Notes: a model not told the origin generated them from the sequence alone. Shown: positions 1 through 9,252, counted from the stretch's first letter. The stretch: DNA of 64,000 nucleotides from Rhodobacteraceae bacterium EL129 (GCA_900313005.1 ONZJ01000002.1:1256996-1320995), one strand, 5' to 3'. Made by a program: numbers and translations.

Positions 1-527
1 TCTCGGATGCCGTCCAGCTTGCGCAGCTGAAACAACGCAGGCCCAAGTCTGCCGGAAAATTCAACTTTCAAAAGTCGGTCGGGGCTGTCGGTCTTGCGAA
101 ACACATCGCGCAAACCTGCGTGTACGACATCCAGGGCGTCGCGGGGCAGGTTCAGTGTGCTCAGCTGGGATCCTTCTTCAATCCCAAAGGCCTCCTGGGC
201 GCCTGCATTGCGCGCCACAATCTGCAGGTCCGGATCGATGATAAAGGCGGCCAACGTGTTGAATGGTGTGAGAATGGCCGCGAGGTCTGGGGCCTCGTCC
301 TCTTCTGCAGCGCGCGACAGGAACATATCGGCCCGGTCAAGATGCGCCCGGTATGCGGTGTCAAATTGATCAATCGTCTCAATCGTTTGCCGGGCCGCCC
401 GTGCATCCAGCCCCGCTTCGTTCCAGGCATCTATGAAAGCTTCCACGGAATGTGGATCGAGTGCAATGTCGTAAAGCTGATCCACAATCCCATCGGAATT
501 GATCTGGTTTCGTGGTTCTTTCGTCAT
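1..527 (-). CDS. PAS-containing LuxR-like regulator, N-terminal part (runs off left edge)
   Basis: The open frame starts at an ATG read leftward from 527 and stays open to base 1, giving the first 175 residues. The N-terminus has a helical segment (LYDIALDPHSVEAFIDAW, residues 18-35) of the kind found at the start of many alphaproteobacterial LuxR-family regulators. From about residue 91 a PAS-like fold begins (LAAFIIDPDLQIVARNAGA). The helix-turn-helix expected at the C-terminus would lie outside the window, so the family call is inference. Codon use is G+C-rich at third positions like its neighbours. It could also be another PAS-containing signalling protein. Confidence 0.6.
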   Translation of the reverse strand, partial: MTKEPRNQINSDGIVDQLYDIALDPHSVEAFIDAWNEAGLDARAARQTIETIDQFDTAYRAHLDRADMFLSRAAEEDEAPDLAAILTPFNTLAAFIIDPDLQIVARNAGAQEAFGIEEGSQLSTLNLPRDALDVVHAGLRDVFRKTDSPDRLLKVEFSGRLGPALFQLRKLDGIR

Positions 528-711
528 GTAAACAATTTCCACCCGCCAATCCGCCGTCAGTCTGCGGCAAGATTGGGAAAGTTACCAGAAATAAGCTAGA
601 AATGTGGTGTGTCTGCGATTGCCAATATCACATCATCGCACACAGACACACCAGCCGCCCGACAGGTCACAGGAAGAGATAGACCCCTCGGGATAGCCGT
701 GCCGGTTGGGA

Positions 712-1323
712 TCAGGCCAAAGCCATCCATCCACCACCGGCAACCAACAGGGACGCAAGGCCACGGTTCATGATTGCCATCGAACGTTCGGATTTCGTCA
801 AACGCCGCAGCTGCGCTGCCAACGATACAATAAGGACGGCAGCCGTCGCCTCTGCTGCGAAGGTCGTGAATGCAATGATCAGATAGCCGGGCATCTGGAT
901 CGAGGTGATGTCCAGCACTTCGGGCAGCACCAGCGGAAACAGGACCAACATGTAAGGTGATAGAATGCAGGTGACAAAGCCGGCGGCGAGGGCCAGCCAA
1001 GCACCAGAGCGTTTGGCCTCAACAGTGGCCCCCATGTTAAACCCGCCCTTCCAGATATCACGCGCGATCCACAGGATGTAGGCCAGCATGAGGTATTTGC
1101 TATAGGACAGCAGCTCGGGAACAGAGTTCAGCCAAACGCTCATACCAAAGCAGACAGCGGTCATGATCGTGAGGCTTCCCAAGGCTGTCCCAAGGGCGAA
1201 CCCAAAGGCACCTTTGACATCGTTGCTGGCCGCACGGGTCATCAGCAGCAAAAGAAGCGGCCCCGGTGCAACGGCGATTGCGAGAAGTGTGACGAAATAT
1301 GAAAATGTATCAGCCAGCGACAT
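712..1323 (-). CDS. LysE/RhtB family exporter
   Basis: The 203-residue hydrophobic protein has the LysE/RhtB N-terminal signature (a first membrane helix ending in VAPGPLLLLL, then MTRAASNDVKGAFGFALG), with about six predicted membrane helices. The family exports amino acids or related metabolites across the inner membrane; the substrate cannot be read from sequence. The ATG at 1321-1323 overlaps the TGA of the upstream CBU_0592-like gene (ATGA), so the two are translationally coupled. A longer reading in this frame, up to 1575, lies antisense-like within the upstream gene and is not used. Length is normal for the family. Confidence 0.85.
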   Translation of the reverse strand: MSLADTFSYFVTLLAIAVAPGPLLLLLMTRAASNDVKGAFGFALGTALGSLTIMTAVCFGMSVWLNSVPELLSYSKYLMLAYILWIARDIWKGGFNMGATVEAKRSGAWLALAAGFVTCILSPYMLVLFPLVLPEVLDITSIQMPGYLIIAFTTFAAEATAAVLIVSLAAQLRRLTKSERSMAIMNRGLASLLVAGGGWMALA

Positions 1324-1643
1324 CACTGCACCTCCGCTTCGAGGGTTGTGTTCAACACGCGGCGTGTGCTGGGCCATGCTTTCCAGGCGCGCAGTGACAG
1401 GCCGGTCAGGCCGGCGACAATCCAGCTGCCCTGGATCAGGGCAGAGGCGAGGTTGAAGTCGTGTAGAAGGCTGACAGCCACGAGGGATGCGGCAAGGATA
1501 TTGACCAGCGAATAGGTGGTGCTGTTGCCGTCCAGGCAGCCAAGCTGCACTGCGCCGAACGCGGATATGTAGCATAGAAATCCCAAGACCCCGGTCACTT
1601 CGTAGGGGCCGAGGTTGGCCATGTAGTGCATGAAATCAGACAT
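1323..1643 (-). CDS. CBU_0592-like small membrane protein
   Basis: A 106-residue protein with three hydrophobic segments (around residues 14-32, 41-58 and 67-85) and the pattern of the CBU_0592 membrane family (GVLGFLCYISAFGAVQLG; SLVNILAASLVAVSLL; FNLASALIQGSWIVAGLTG). The function of that family is unknown. An AAGGAAG ribosome-binding site lies seven bases before the ATG. The stop overlaps the start of the LysE exporter, so the two form a small operon. Confidence 0.8.
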   Translation of the reverse strand: MSDFMHYMANLGPYEVTGVLGFLCYISAFGAVQLGCLDGNSTTYSLVNILAASLVAVSLLHDFNLASALIQGSWIVAGLTGLSLRAWKAWPSTRRVLNTTLEAEVQ

Positions 1644-1850
1644 AATGTTCTTCCTTTGATGTGATGATCAAAGGTGTAGGCAGCACCGCAAAAGGCCGCA
1701 TCTACCATATGGGGGGTCCGGCCAAGGAAACTGACGTAGGGTAAGGTTTTCCATACCCTAGCCGGGCAGAAAGCGTTTGCGTGCAGGGTCCGGTCACGTC
1801 ACCTTGATATGGACGGGCCGGTTTTTGGGCCATGCAGGATTGGATAATAA

Positions 1851-3158
1851 ATGGATTGGTTTCTTTGGGCTTTGTTGATCGTCACGGTTTGCGTGGTCGT
1901 CGCGGCCGTGCTGAACGGGTTTGTGGCTCCGCTCAAAGTTCATTTTCGCACGACCATGATGACACGGCCTGCACCTGCTGCGCTGGACGAGGCAGCTGAT
2001 CCATTTGTCGGCCTTGCTCTTTCCGGTGGGGGTGCGCGGGCGGCCGTTTTTGGTGCGGCCGGGATGAAAGCCCTTCATGATCGTGGGCTACTTGCCGCAG
2101 TGACCCATGTGTCCAGCGTCAGTGGCGGCGGTTTCCCAGCGTCTTATCTGGCGCTTCACCCTTTGCCGGGGGCTGACGCGGCTGCGGACTATTTCAAACA
2201 GATGCAAAACGTGGTCGCGCATGATTATTTCTGGGACGTGCAAATGCAGCAGCTGCGCAAGCCTCACCGCGCGTTCAGCCCTTCGCGGCGTCTTGTGTCC
2301 TTGCAGGAGGTTCTCAACCGAGAAGACTTTCTGGATCGCGCGACATTCGCCGATTTGCCCACGGATCGCAGGTTCTTCTTTAACACGGTCAGCTATGATA
2401 CCGGGCAGCGCGTCACCTTCAGCAACGGCGCGCTGCCTGCGCCCGACGACGTCGAGGCCGCCAGCGTGCTGCCGCCCCGTTTGCGGTCCATGTCATTTTC
2501 CGAGGCAGATCAGTTGCGCCCGGCGCCAGATGACTTTCCGATGTCTCTTGCGGTTGGCACGTCAGCGGCTTTTCCGCCCTACCTGGGGCCCGCAACGATC
2601 GAGGTGGTGCAGCCTGGAAGGCAGGGCACTCAATATTGGCATCTGGGCGACGGCGGCGTTTTTGAAAACCCGGGCGTCGAAACATTGCGCGAGGCGATCT
2701 ATGCACGCGGCCCGGGGCAATCAGCGACCATCTATGGGTTCAATGCGGGCATGCAGCTGGACAGCAACCTGTCCAGGAACACCCTCGATATCAGCATCTG
2801 GAGCCGTGATGTCACACGGCTGGTTGATGTGCTGACCGAATACGCCACGTCGCACCGCGAGACTATGTTTGACGCGCTGGACGAAAAACATGGGATGCAC
2901 ATCGACTTTGTCGATTTCAACTACATGGACATCGTGCGGCTGACACAATCCGGGAACCCGCCACACCCGCGATGGCTGAGTTGGCGCGGCTGGCACCATT
3001 CCACGGCGGCGGACCGCGCCCAAAGTTTGACGCCTGCAGAGCATCTGGTCAAGATCCCCACTGCGTTCAAGATCTCACGCGGCCACAAAGAGCTGATTGC
3101 CGCCGCCGCAGAAGACTTGGTCGAACTTCGCTTTCCCGCCGCATCATTTTGTCCCTGA
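1851..3158 (+). CDS. Membrane-anchored patatin-like phospholipase
   Basis: The 435-residue protein starts with a membrane helix (residues 3-25) and carries the elements of patatin/cPLA2 acyl hydrolases: the glycine-rich oxyanion loop SGGGARAA (58-65), the nucleophile elbow VSGGG (Ser91), the SAAFPPY segment (238-244) and the catalytic Asp in DGG (267-269). A serine-aspartate dyad lipase attached to the inner membrane is therefore likely, acting on phospholipid or other acyl esters. The gene stands alone, divergent from the LysE pair. The natural substrate and which side of the membrane holds the catalytic domain are not known; no signal-peptidase site is apparent. Confidence 0.85.
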   Translation: MDWFLWALLIVTVCVVVAAVLNGFVAPLKVHFRTTMMTRPAPAALDEAADPFVGLALSGGGARAAVFGAAGMKALHDRGLLAAVTHVSSVSGGGFPASYLALHPLPGADAAADYFKQMQNVVAHDYFWDVQMQQLRKPHRAFSPSRRLVSLQEVLNREDFLDRATFADLPTDRRFFFNTVSYDTGQRVTFSNGALPAPDDVEAASVLPPRLRSMSFSEADQLRPAPDDFPMSLAVGTSAAFPPYLGPATIEVVQPGRQGTQYWHLGDGGVFENPGVETLREAIYARGPGQSATIYGFNAGMQLDSNLSRNTLDISIWSRDVTRLVDVLTEYATSHRETMFDALDEKHGMHIDFVDFNYMDIVRLTQSGNPPHPRWLSWRGWHHSTAADRAQSLTPAEHLVKIPTAFKISRGHKELIAAAAEDLVELRFPAASFCP

Positions 3159-3561
3159 GGCGGTATTGCTCCGCTTCGTAGTGATTGGCGGCGCGCGGTG
3201 CATCGCATTGTATAACTCTAGCGAGGCTGAAGTGTAGGATGAATTCCGTGTGGCGCGCGATTTTCCAGAGGGCGTTGCGGCGTATCTAGACAAGCGCAAA
3301 CCGGATTTTGATGGCGTTGAAACTGACCGCCGTTTGTTTCATCCGACGTCCACTTTGAGCCCAAAGTTACCTATACTGCAGCAAGTACAAGCGGGTGCAT
3401 TCGTGCATCTATGAACTGATTTTTCCCTTCATAAATTCACAAAAGCCTTCACGCGCGTTTCGGGGAATGACTATTTCAGCTCGATTAACCGTGTATGCCT
3501 CGTCTTTACATTCGCAGAACGAGCTTAAGCGGCTCGACGCAAAGCACCGCCTTCGCAGATA
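3159..3561. other. 403-bp gap with no intact gene
   Basis: Apart from the possible enoyl-CoA hydratase remnant at 3238-3312, I see no coding signal. The middle part (about 3340-3520) is A+T-richer than the surroundings. The short frames here lack a ribosome-binding site and the usual third-position G+C bias. Confidence 0.5.
3238..3312 (+). pseudogene. Possible enoyl-CoA hydratase C-terminal remnant
   Basis: Reading from 3238 in the frame of GAT GAA TTC gives DEFRVARDFPEGVAAYLDKR followed by KPDFD. This closely matches the usual end of crotonase-family enoyl-CoA hydratases, where a 'DF-EGV-AFLEKRKP-F' segment precedes the stop. A TAG lies directly upstream in the same frame, there is no start codon or upstream crotonase sequence, and the frame continues into unrelated sequence. 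I take it as the stub left by a deletion. The match is short, so chance similarity cannot be excluded. Confidence 0.4.
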
Positions 3562-4359
3562 TCAAAATGGGTTGGGTCCTAGGCCTGCCTCGATCGGTAT
3601 TCGTATCGAACGAAAGCCGTTTTGCCAGAGGTGAAGCATAAAACCATCTTCCTGCTCCCAAAAACCCACTGGAGCATCGGGTGTTGTATCATAAGCAAAA
3701 CAACTGCTCGGGGATGGGGCCGAAAGGGCCGTTTTACCGCCAATGGTTGCTATTATAGTGCTGTGGATGTGGCCGCATACAATGCGGATGTCTGAATCAA
3801 ATCTCTGCAACAGATCCGCCAGTGGTTTGTGGTCTTGAAGGCCAAGTTCATCCATGAAGGCGATCCCGCTATCGAACGGCGGGTGATGCAGCGCCAATAA
3901 AGTGGGTCTGGACTGGCCTTTGATCAGCGCCTGTTCCAGGAAATCCAAAGTGGTTTCGTCAATCACCCCGCGGCCTTCACCCTCGATCAAAGTATCCAGG
4001 CCGATAAGATTGATGTCGCCAAGTTGGATGTGCCAGTTCAGTTTGCCAGATGAAGGCAGATAGCTGTGATCCGCAAAAGCGGCCCGCATGGGCGTACGCA
4101 AGTCGTGATTGCCCGAGATGACAAACAACGGCAATTTGAGCGGCGCTATAAGGGATTTGAAATGTGCATAGCTTTCTGGGGCACCGTCGTCGGTTAGGTC
4201 TCCGCTGACGAGCACGGCGTCGATCGGGCCAAGTTGAGGCTTGATCTGTTCGATCCGTGCGACCAGCTTGCGGAGTGAGCCTGCGGTATCAAGCTGTCCG
4301 GAAACCAGTCTTCCCGGGGCCACGATATGAGTGTCCGTGATTTGCAGGACTGCCGTCAC
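3562..4359 (-). CDS. Cytosolic calcineurin-like phosphodiesterase (GpdQ-like)
   Basis: The 265-residue protein has all metal-binding motifs of the calcineurin-like/class III phosphodiesterase fold: D9-x-H11 (TDTHI), GD at 53-54, GNHD (83-86), HHPP (158-161) and GHIH (196-199). Relatives include the glycerophosphodiesterase GpdQ and cyclic-AMP phosphodiesterase CpdA. No signal peptide is present, so it acts in the cytoplasm. It is the last gene of the DeoR-ABC operon, and its ATG overlaps the stop of the upstream permease by four bases. I infer that it hydrolyses phosphodiesters brought in by the transporter, such as glycerophosphocholine, but cyclic nucleotides remain possible. Confidence 0.8.
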   Translation of the reverse strand: MTAVLQITDTHIVAPGRLVSGQLDTAGSLRKLVARIEQIKPQLGPIDAVLVSGDLTDDGAPESYAHFKSLIAPLKLPLFVISGNHDLRTPMRAAFADHSYLPSSGKLNWHIQLGDINLIGLDTLIEGEGRGVIDETTLDFLEQALIKGQSRPTLLALHHPPFDSGIAFMDELGLQDHKPLADLLQRFDSDIRIVCGHIHSTIIATIGGKTALSAPSPSSCFAYDTTPDAPVGFWEQEDGFMLHLWQNGFRSIRIPIEAGLGPNPF

Positions 4360-5165
4360 TTGATCCCCGCCCGCAAGAAGGCTTGTACAAACTGACGCTG
4401 GAACAGCAGGAAGGCGATCAACAACGGGGCCACCGACATCATTGTGGCGGCTGAAATCACACTGATATCCACGCCGTTCTCAGGCGCGCCAAAGATCGAC
4501 AGACCCACGGTAAGAGGCCGTGTATCGGGTGAATTGGTTACGATCAGCGGCCACAAAAAATTGTTCCAATGGGTCGAAACCGAGACCAGCGCATAAGCCA
4601 GATAAGTGGGTTTGGCCAAAGGCACATAAACGCGCCAGAGGATGCCGAGCAGGCCGCAGCCTTCGATACGGGCGGCCTCGTGCAGTTCAATCGGAACGGA
4701 TTTGAACGACTGACGCATAAGAAAAATGCCAAAGGCGCTGGCCATATAGGGCATGCCGACGCCGAGGATCGTGTCGAACATACCAAGCCGGGACACCATG
4801 GCGTAGTTCTCGACAATAAGCACTTCGGGCAGGATGAACAGCTGCATCAAAACCAGGATGAACACGAAGTTTTTGCCGGGAAAGTCAAGTTTGGCAAAGG
4901 CAAAACCCGCCAGCGTTGTCAGGATGAACTGGCCGATCAGCACCACTGTCACCAACATGAAAGTGTTGAGGAAATAGCGCAGCCACGGTGCGCCGTCCCA
5001 AGCTGTGCGGAAGTTGTCCAAGGTCCAGGGCGATAGCAGGTTGAAGTTCACCGCATCTGATGTGGAATGAAACGCCGCCCAGACCGCGAACATCAGGGGC
5101 GATATCCAGATCACCGCCAGCAGGATGGCCGCCCCCGGCTCGACGTATTTCAACACAGCGTTCAT
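4356..5165 (-). CDS. ABC transporter permease, UgpE-like
   Basis: A 269-residue inner-membrane protein with six predicted helices and the permease EAA loop (EAARIEGCG from residue 163, then the VPLAKP end) that docks on the ATPase. It matches the MalG/UgpE class of carbohydrate permeases in length and layout. It overlaps the upstream permease gene by four bases and the downstream phosphodiesterase by four bases, so the cluster is translated as a coupled set. Together with the binding protein and ATPase it most resembles a glycerol-3-phosphate/glycerophosphodiester importer. Confidence 0.85.
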   Translation of the reverse strand: MNAVLKYVEPGAAILLAVIWISPLMFAVWAAFHSTSDAVNFNLLSPWTLDNFRTAWDGAPWLRYFLNTFMLVTVVLIGQFILTTLAGFAFAKLDFPGKNFVFILVLMQLFILPEVLIVENYAMVSRLGMFDTILGVGMPYMASAFGIFLMRQSFKSVPIELHEAARIEGCGLLGILWRVYVPLAKPTYLAYALVSVSTHWNNFLWPLIVTNSPDTRPLTVGLSIFGAPENGVDISVISAATMMSVAPLLIAFLLFQRQFVQAFLRAGIK

Positions 5166-6055
5166 TGGTAATGTGTCCGGCGGTCAAGGTAGAAGAACTG
5201 GATCGCGGCCACGATACACAACACCGCCAGCACAAGGATCGTCATGGCCGCCGCATGGGGCGCGTCAAAGAAGGCGAACGCCATTTCCCAGATGTAATAG
5301 AGGATCAATTTAGAAGCATCCGATGGCCCGCCCTTGGTCAGGATAAACAAGTGATCGATCAGCTTGACCGAGTTGATCATCGCGTTGACCATAATGAACA
5401 GTGTCGTGGGCATGAGCAGCGGCAGCACGATCCGGCGCGTATAGGTCCAACGGCTGCAGCCTTCGATATCAGCGGCTTCCTTGAGGTCCTCGGGGATGGT
5501 CTGCAATGCAGCGAGGTAGAAGATCATGAAAAACCCCGCCTCTTTCCAGATGGTCACGATGATCACGGCCCAAAGCGCGGTTTCGGGCTGACCCAGCCAG
5601 TTGACCGAAGGCAAGCCAAAGAGCGATCCGATCTGATCCAGCACGCCCAGTCCCGGCGTGTAAAAGAACAGCCACAGGTTGGCCGCCGCGATCATCGGCA
5701 GCACTGTGGGGGTGAAATAGGCGGTGCGCACAAAGCCGCGTGCGGGGATTTTGGAGTTGGCCCAAAGCGCCATTGCAAGGGCGATGGCGATCGACACAGG
5801 GATGGTGATCGCCGCGTAAAAGAGGTTGTTTTTGACCACGATCCAGAAGGTCGGATCAGCGAACAGATCGGTATAATTCTCGAGCTCGATAAACTCGGAC
5901 GGCTTGCGTCGGGTTTTCTTGGAAAAGAGGCTTGAGATGAACGTCGCAATCGACGGGTAGAACGCAAACAAAGACAGCAGAACGGCAGCGGGCGACAACA
6001 AAAGCCAGCCGTAGATGGCTTGGCGTCGTCGCTCCAGATTGACGTGTTTGCTCAT
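5162..6055 (-). CDS. ABC transporter permease, UgpA-like
   Basis: A 297-residue inner-membrane permease with an early hydrophobic helix (YGWLLLSPAAVLLSLF, residues 15-30) and an EAA loop (EAADIEGCSRW from residue 193). It corresponds to the MalF/UgpA partner, which forms the channel with the UgpE-like subunit. The stop overlaps the start of that partner by four bases. It follows the binding-protein gene after 57 bases. Confidence 0.85.
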   Translation of the reverse strand: MSKHVNLERRRQAIYGWLLLSPAAVLLSLFAFYPSIATFISSLFSKKTRRKPSEFIELENYTDLFADPTFWIVVKNNLFYAAITIPVSIAIALAMALWANSKIPARGFVRTAYFTPTVLPMIAAANLWLFFYTPGLGVLDQIGSLFGLPSVNWLGQPETALWAVIIVTIWKEAGFFMIFYLAALQTIPEDLKEAADIEGCSRWTYTRRIVLPLLMPTTLFIMVNAMINSVKLIDHLFILTKGGPSDASKLILYYIWEMAFAFFDAPHAAAMTILVLAVLCIVAAIQFFYLDRRTHYQ

Positions 6056-6112
6056 ATTCTTGCGCCTTGAAAAATAACCGGCCCCACGGGGTGCGCAGGG
6101 CCGGAGGTTGCT

Positions 6113-7366
6113 TTAGCGGTAGGCTTTCAGCAAGCGATCCGCGGCTTCTTGTGCCTCACCCAAAGCTGCAGCAGGCTCTTTCGCACCTGTTAGGGCCGAT
6201 TGGATGGCGTTGTTCAGACCATCGCGCACACGGGCTGTCTCGAAGGTTGAGAATTCGGCCACCGCATTTTCCAGCTGGTTACGAGCCACGAGGGCCGGAG
6301 GAAATTCAGCCGTGTAAGCTTTCAATGCATCGGTTTCATAGGCGGCGGGTGACACGCCCATGTACCCTGTTGCGATGGACCATTCTGCCGCTTGCTCGGG
6401 CGCTGTCATGAACTGGATCAGCTTCAATGCCGCAGCCTGCTCTTCAGCTGAGGTGTCCTTGAACACATAGAAGTTGCCGCCACCCGTGGGCGAACCTTTG
6501 CGGACATTGGCAGGCAGTTCGGCCACACCGAAATCAAAGCTGGCGTTCTTTTTTACTGCCGTCAGGTTGCCTGTTGAATGCCACATCATAGCAGTCTGGC
6601 CTTCAAGGAAGGCCTGACGCAGAGTGCCCCATTCAACCGTGCCCGTTGGCATGATGCCATGCTCGGCCGACAGTGATTGCCAGAATTTCAACGTGTCCAC
6701 CACAGCGTCATCGCTGAAGTTGGTTGTCAGGCCGTCGTTCGACATGACTTCCTTGCCGTTTTGAATGGCCAGCGCCTGGAACATCCAATAGGGATAACCC
6801 GTGGACGGGATCATCAGACCGTAAGTGTCATCCTTGGTCAGCGCTTTGCCCATCGAGATCATCTCATCCCAAGTGGTAGGCGGGCTTTCAGGGTCCAGCC
6901 CCGCATCGCGGAACATATCCTTGTTGTAGTAGGCCACGATGGTTGAGCGCTGGAACGGGATGCCCCAGGTCTGACCTTCGATCTTACCATTGGCCATCAG
7001 GGCGGGGTAAAAGCTGTCGAGCCATGCGGTATCGTCGGTCAGATCGTCAAACGGCAGGATCAGATCCTGCTCGATCAGGTCATAGGCGTCGATTGAGAAC
7101 ATTACGGCCAGCTGAGCAGGCTCGCCCGAATTGAGAGCTGACAAGGCCCGTACGCGGGTGTCATCATAGTTGCCAGAATAGATCGCATTGACTTTGATAT
7201 CTGGATTTTCCGCCTGGAAATCCGCCACGATACCATCAACCACTTCGGTCAACGCACCGCCCACGGCGATGGGGTAATACATGGTCAGTTCTGTTTCAGC
7301 GGCGGCTGGCAATGCCATGCCCGCAGCCAGAGCCGTGGAAAGGCCCAGAGTTCTCAGATGCTTCAT
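6113..7366 (-). CDS. Extracellular solute-binding protein, UgpB-like
   Basis: A 417-residue periplasmic binding protein with a clear Sec signal peptide (positively charged MKHLR, hydrophobic core, AAA cut site near residue 23). The mature start (ETELTMYYPIAVGG) and segments such as GIPFQRSTIVAYYNKDMF and SPPTTWDEMI match family-1 solute-binding proteins of the UgpB type. It captures the substrate and delivers it to the two permeases. It is the third gene of the operon, 37 bases after the ATPase. The family resemblance points to glycerol-3-phosphate or glycerophosphodiesters; other sugars or polyols cannot be excluded from sequence alone. Confidence 0.85.
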   Translation of the reverse strand: MKHLRTLGLSTALAAGMALPAAAETELTMYYPIAVGGALTEVVDGIVADFQAENPDIKVNAIYSGNYDDTRVRALSALNSGEPAQLAVMFSIDAYDLIEQDLILPFDDLTDDTAWLDSFYPALMANGKIEGQTWGIPFQRSTIVAYYNKDMFRDAGLDPESPPTTWDEMISMGKALTKDDTYGLMIPSTGYPYWMFQALAIQNGKEVMSNDGLTTNFSDDAVVDTLKFWQSLSAEHGIMPTGTVEWGTLRQAFLEGQTAMMWHSTGNLTAVKKNASFDFGVAELPANVRKGSPTGGGNFYVFKDTSAEEQAAALKLIQFMTAPEQAAEWSIATGYMGVSPAAYETDALKAYTAEFPPALVARNQLENAVAEFSTFETARVRDGLNNAIQSALTGAKEPAAALGEAQEAADRLLKAYR

Positions 7367-7403
7367 TTTAAGTCTCCCTTATGGTGTGTTGTAGTTGGGC
7401 GAT

Positions 7404-8426
7404 TTACATCCCTGTGATGCGGTCGCCTTCTTGATTGAATTTGTGCAGTTTCGCGGTGTCGAATGCGATGTCGACGGTGACGCCTTCGTCCATTAGTGAC
7501 AGACCGGGTTGCAAAACGCTCAGGCCCGTCGTGCCCTCATGGCTCAGCCCGATCAGGGTTTCAGATCCCAAGAATTCAGCCTCGCTGACTGTGCAGGTTA
7601 GTTGTCCTTTTCCTTTCTCAACAATCGTCGCGTGTTCAGCGCGCACGCCCAGCGTCAGGTCCTTGTCAAATCCGGCAAGCACCGAAGATTGAATCAGCGC
7701 CATCGGCGGCGCGCCTACAAACTCGGCCACGAAGGTATTGGCTGGACGGTTGTAGAGGTCATCCGGTGTGCCAACCTGTTGAATGCGCCCATCTTTCATC
7801 AAGACAATCTTATCCGCCATGCTCATCGCTTCGGTCTGATCGTGGGTGACGTAGACAACAGTAATGCCAAGATCTCGTTGTAGTTTCTTGATATCTTTAC
7901 GCACTGAATTGCGAAGCTTGGCATCGAGATTCGACAAAGGTTCGTCCATCAAACACAGCCGCTGCCCGGCCACAATCGCACGCGCCAAAGCCACCCGTTG
8001 ACGCTGCCCGCCCGACAACTCTCCGGGTTTGCGGCTTTCCAGTCCGGTCAGCCCGGTGATCTCCAGTGCACGTTTCATCTTCTCGGCGCGCTCCGCCTTG
8101 GGCACACGCCGCACCTTCAGGCCAAAGATTACGTTTTCGGCCACCGATAGATGCGGGAACAAGGCGTAGGACTGAAATACCATCGACAGGTTGCGATCAG
8201 AAGCAGCTGAGGTGGTCACGTCACGGCTATCAATCAGGATCTGGCCTTCGTCTGGAATCTCCAGCCCCGCGAGCAGGCGCAGTGACGTGGACTTGCCACA
8301 GCCCGATGGGCCTAGCAACGCGACAAACGAACCCTCTTCGATTTCAAGCGAAATATCTTCGACGCCAAGCTGCCCGTTCCAGCGCTTGGCGACATCCTTG
8401 AGAATGACAAAGGGGCCGCCGTTCAT
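7404..8426 (-). CDS. ABC transporter ATPase, UgpC-like
   Basis: The 340-residue ATPase carries Walker A (GPSGCGKST, 39-47), the Q-loop (VFQSYALFPH), the signature LSGGQRQRVALARA, Walker B with LMDEPLSNLD, the switch His in YVTHDQTEAMS, and a C-terminal TOBE-type region. This is the MalK/UgpC class energising carbohydrate uptake. The start overlaps the end of the DeoR regulator gene by four bases, so the regulator is co-translated with the transporter it presumably controls. Confidence 0.9.
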   Translation of the reverse strand: MNGGPFVILKDVAKRWNGQLGVEDISLEIEEGSFVALLGPSGCGKSTSLRLLAGLEIPDEGQILIDSRDVTTSAASDRNLSMVFQSYALFPHLSVAENVIFGLKVRRVPKAERAEKMKRALEITGLTGLESRKPGELSGGQRQRVALARAIVAGQRLCLMDEPLSNLDAKLRNSVRKDIKKLQRDLGITVVYVTHDQTEAMSMADKIVLMKDGRIQQVGTPDDLYNRPANTFVAEFVGAPPMALIQSSVLAGFDKDLTLGVRAEHATIVEKGKGQLTCTVSEAEFLGSETLIGLSHEGTTGLSVLQPGLSLMDEGVTVDIAFDTAKLHKFNQEGDRITGM

Positions 8427-9202
8427 GCCAGCTCACTTTCTGCCAGGATCACCCGGTCGCTAATATCTTCGATGAGCGGGGTGAAGGCCGCTTTGGGGGG
8501 GCGATCTAGAATGATGTGATCAATGTCGCTAATGTTTTCCCCGGCAGCAGGGGCAAGACGACCGAACTTGGAGTGATCCAATACCAGCATCGAAACCTGA
8601 GAGTTTTCCCGGATACGTTGACGTGCTGACACCTCGGCGGTGTGGAACTCCAGCAGACTGCCATCCTCTTCAACGCCTGCAACACCAAAAATACCGTATT
8701 CGGCGCGATAACGGCCAAAGAACTCGACCACCTCGTCACCCAGAATATCACGATCGGGCAAACGCAATTCGCCCCCGGGCAGTATGATCCGGTTGGATGT
8801 CTCATCACTGAGCGCCATTGCAGCGCTAAGGTTGTTCGTGATCACCGTCAGTTTTGTTCGGCGATGCAGGGCCCGCGCGACACTCAACGGTGTTGATCCG
8901 ATCGAAATAAAGATCGTTGCCCCATCCGGGATCAATTCGGCAGCCGCTTCGCCGATCGCCTGTTTGCCTATTGGGTTTGTTGCAGTGCGTTGATCGAATG
9001 GCGTGTTGAGGTGCTGTGCATCAAGCTCGATTCGGCCATGCCGACGACGCAGTGTGTCGCCTTCACAAAGCAGGTCAATATCACGCCGAATAGTTTGCAT
9101 TGAAACTCCAAGCGTTTCCGCCAGCGCACCGACGCTCATCACGCCGCGTTCCTGCACCAGGCCAAGAATGCATTCGTGGCGCTTTCGCCTTTTTTCAGAC
9201 AT
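8423..9202 (-). CDS. DeoR/GlpR-type transcriptional regulator
   Basis: A 259-residue regulator with the DeoR winged helix at residues 8-55 (ECILGLVQERGVMSVGALAE, then VSMQTIRRDIDLL) and the DeoR sensor domain (TIFISIGSTPLSVARAL; GVEEDGSLLEF; LVLDHSKFGR), which binds a phosphorylated sugar or polyol. It heads the six-gene operon and faces the HAD phosphatase gene. GlpR-like regulators repress glycerol-phosphate genes until the phosphorylated ligand appears, which fits this context. The likely operator is the 14-bp inverted repeat between the two divergent genes. Confidence 0.88.
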   Translation of the reverse strand: MSEKRRKRHECILGLVQERGVMSVGALAETLGVSMQTIRRDIDLLCEGDTLRRRHGRIELDAQHLNTPFDQRTATNPIGKQAIGEAAAELIPDGATIFISIGSTPLSVARALHRRTKLTVITNNLSAAMALSDETSNRIILPGGELRLPDRDILGDEVVEFFGRYRAEYGIFGVAGVEEDGSLLEFHTAEVSARQRIRENSQVSMLVLDHSKFGRLAPAAGENISDIDHIILDRPPKAAFTPLIEDISDRVILAESELA

Positions 9203-9252
9203 TTACCAAAATCCAATAGAATCGCCTCCAAACGCTAGAAGGGAAATAACGC

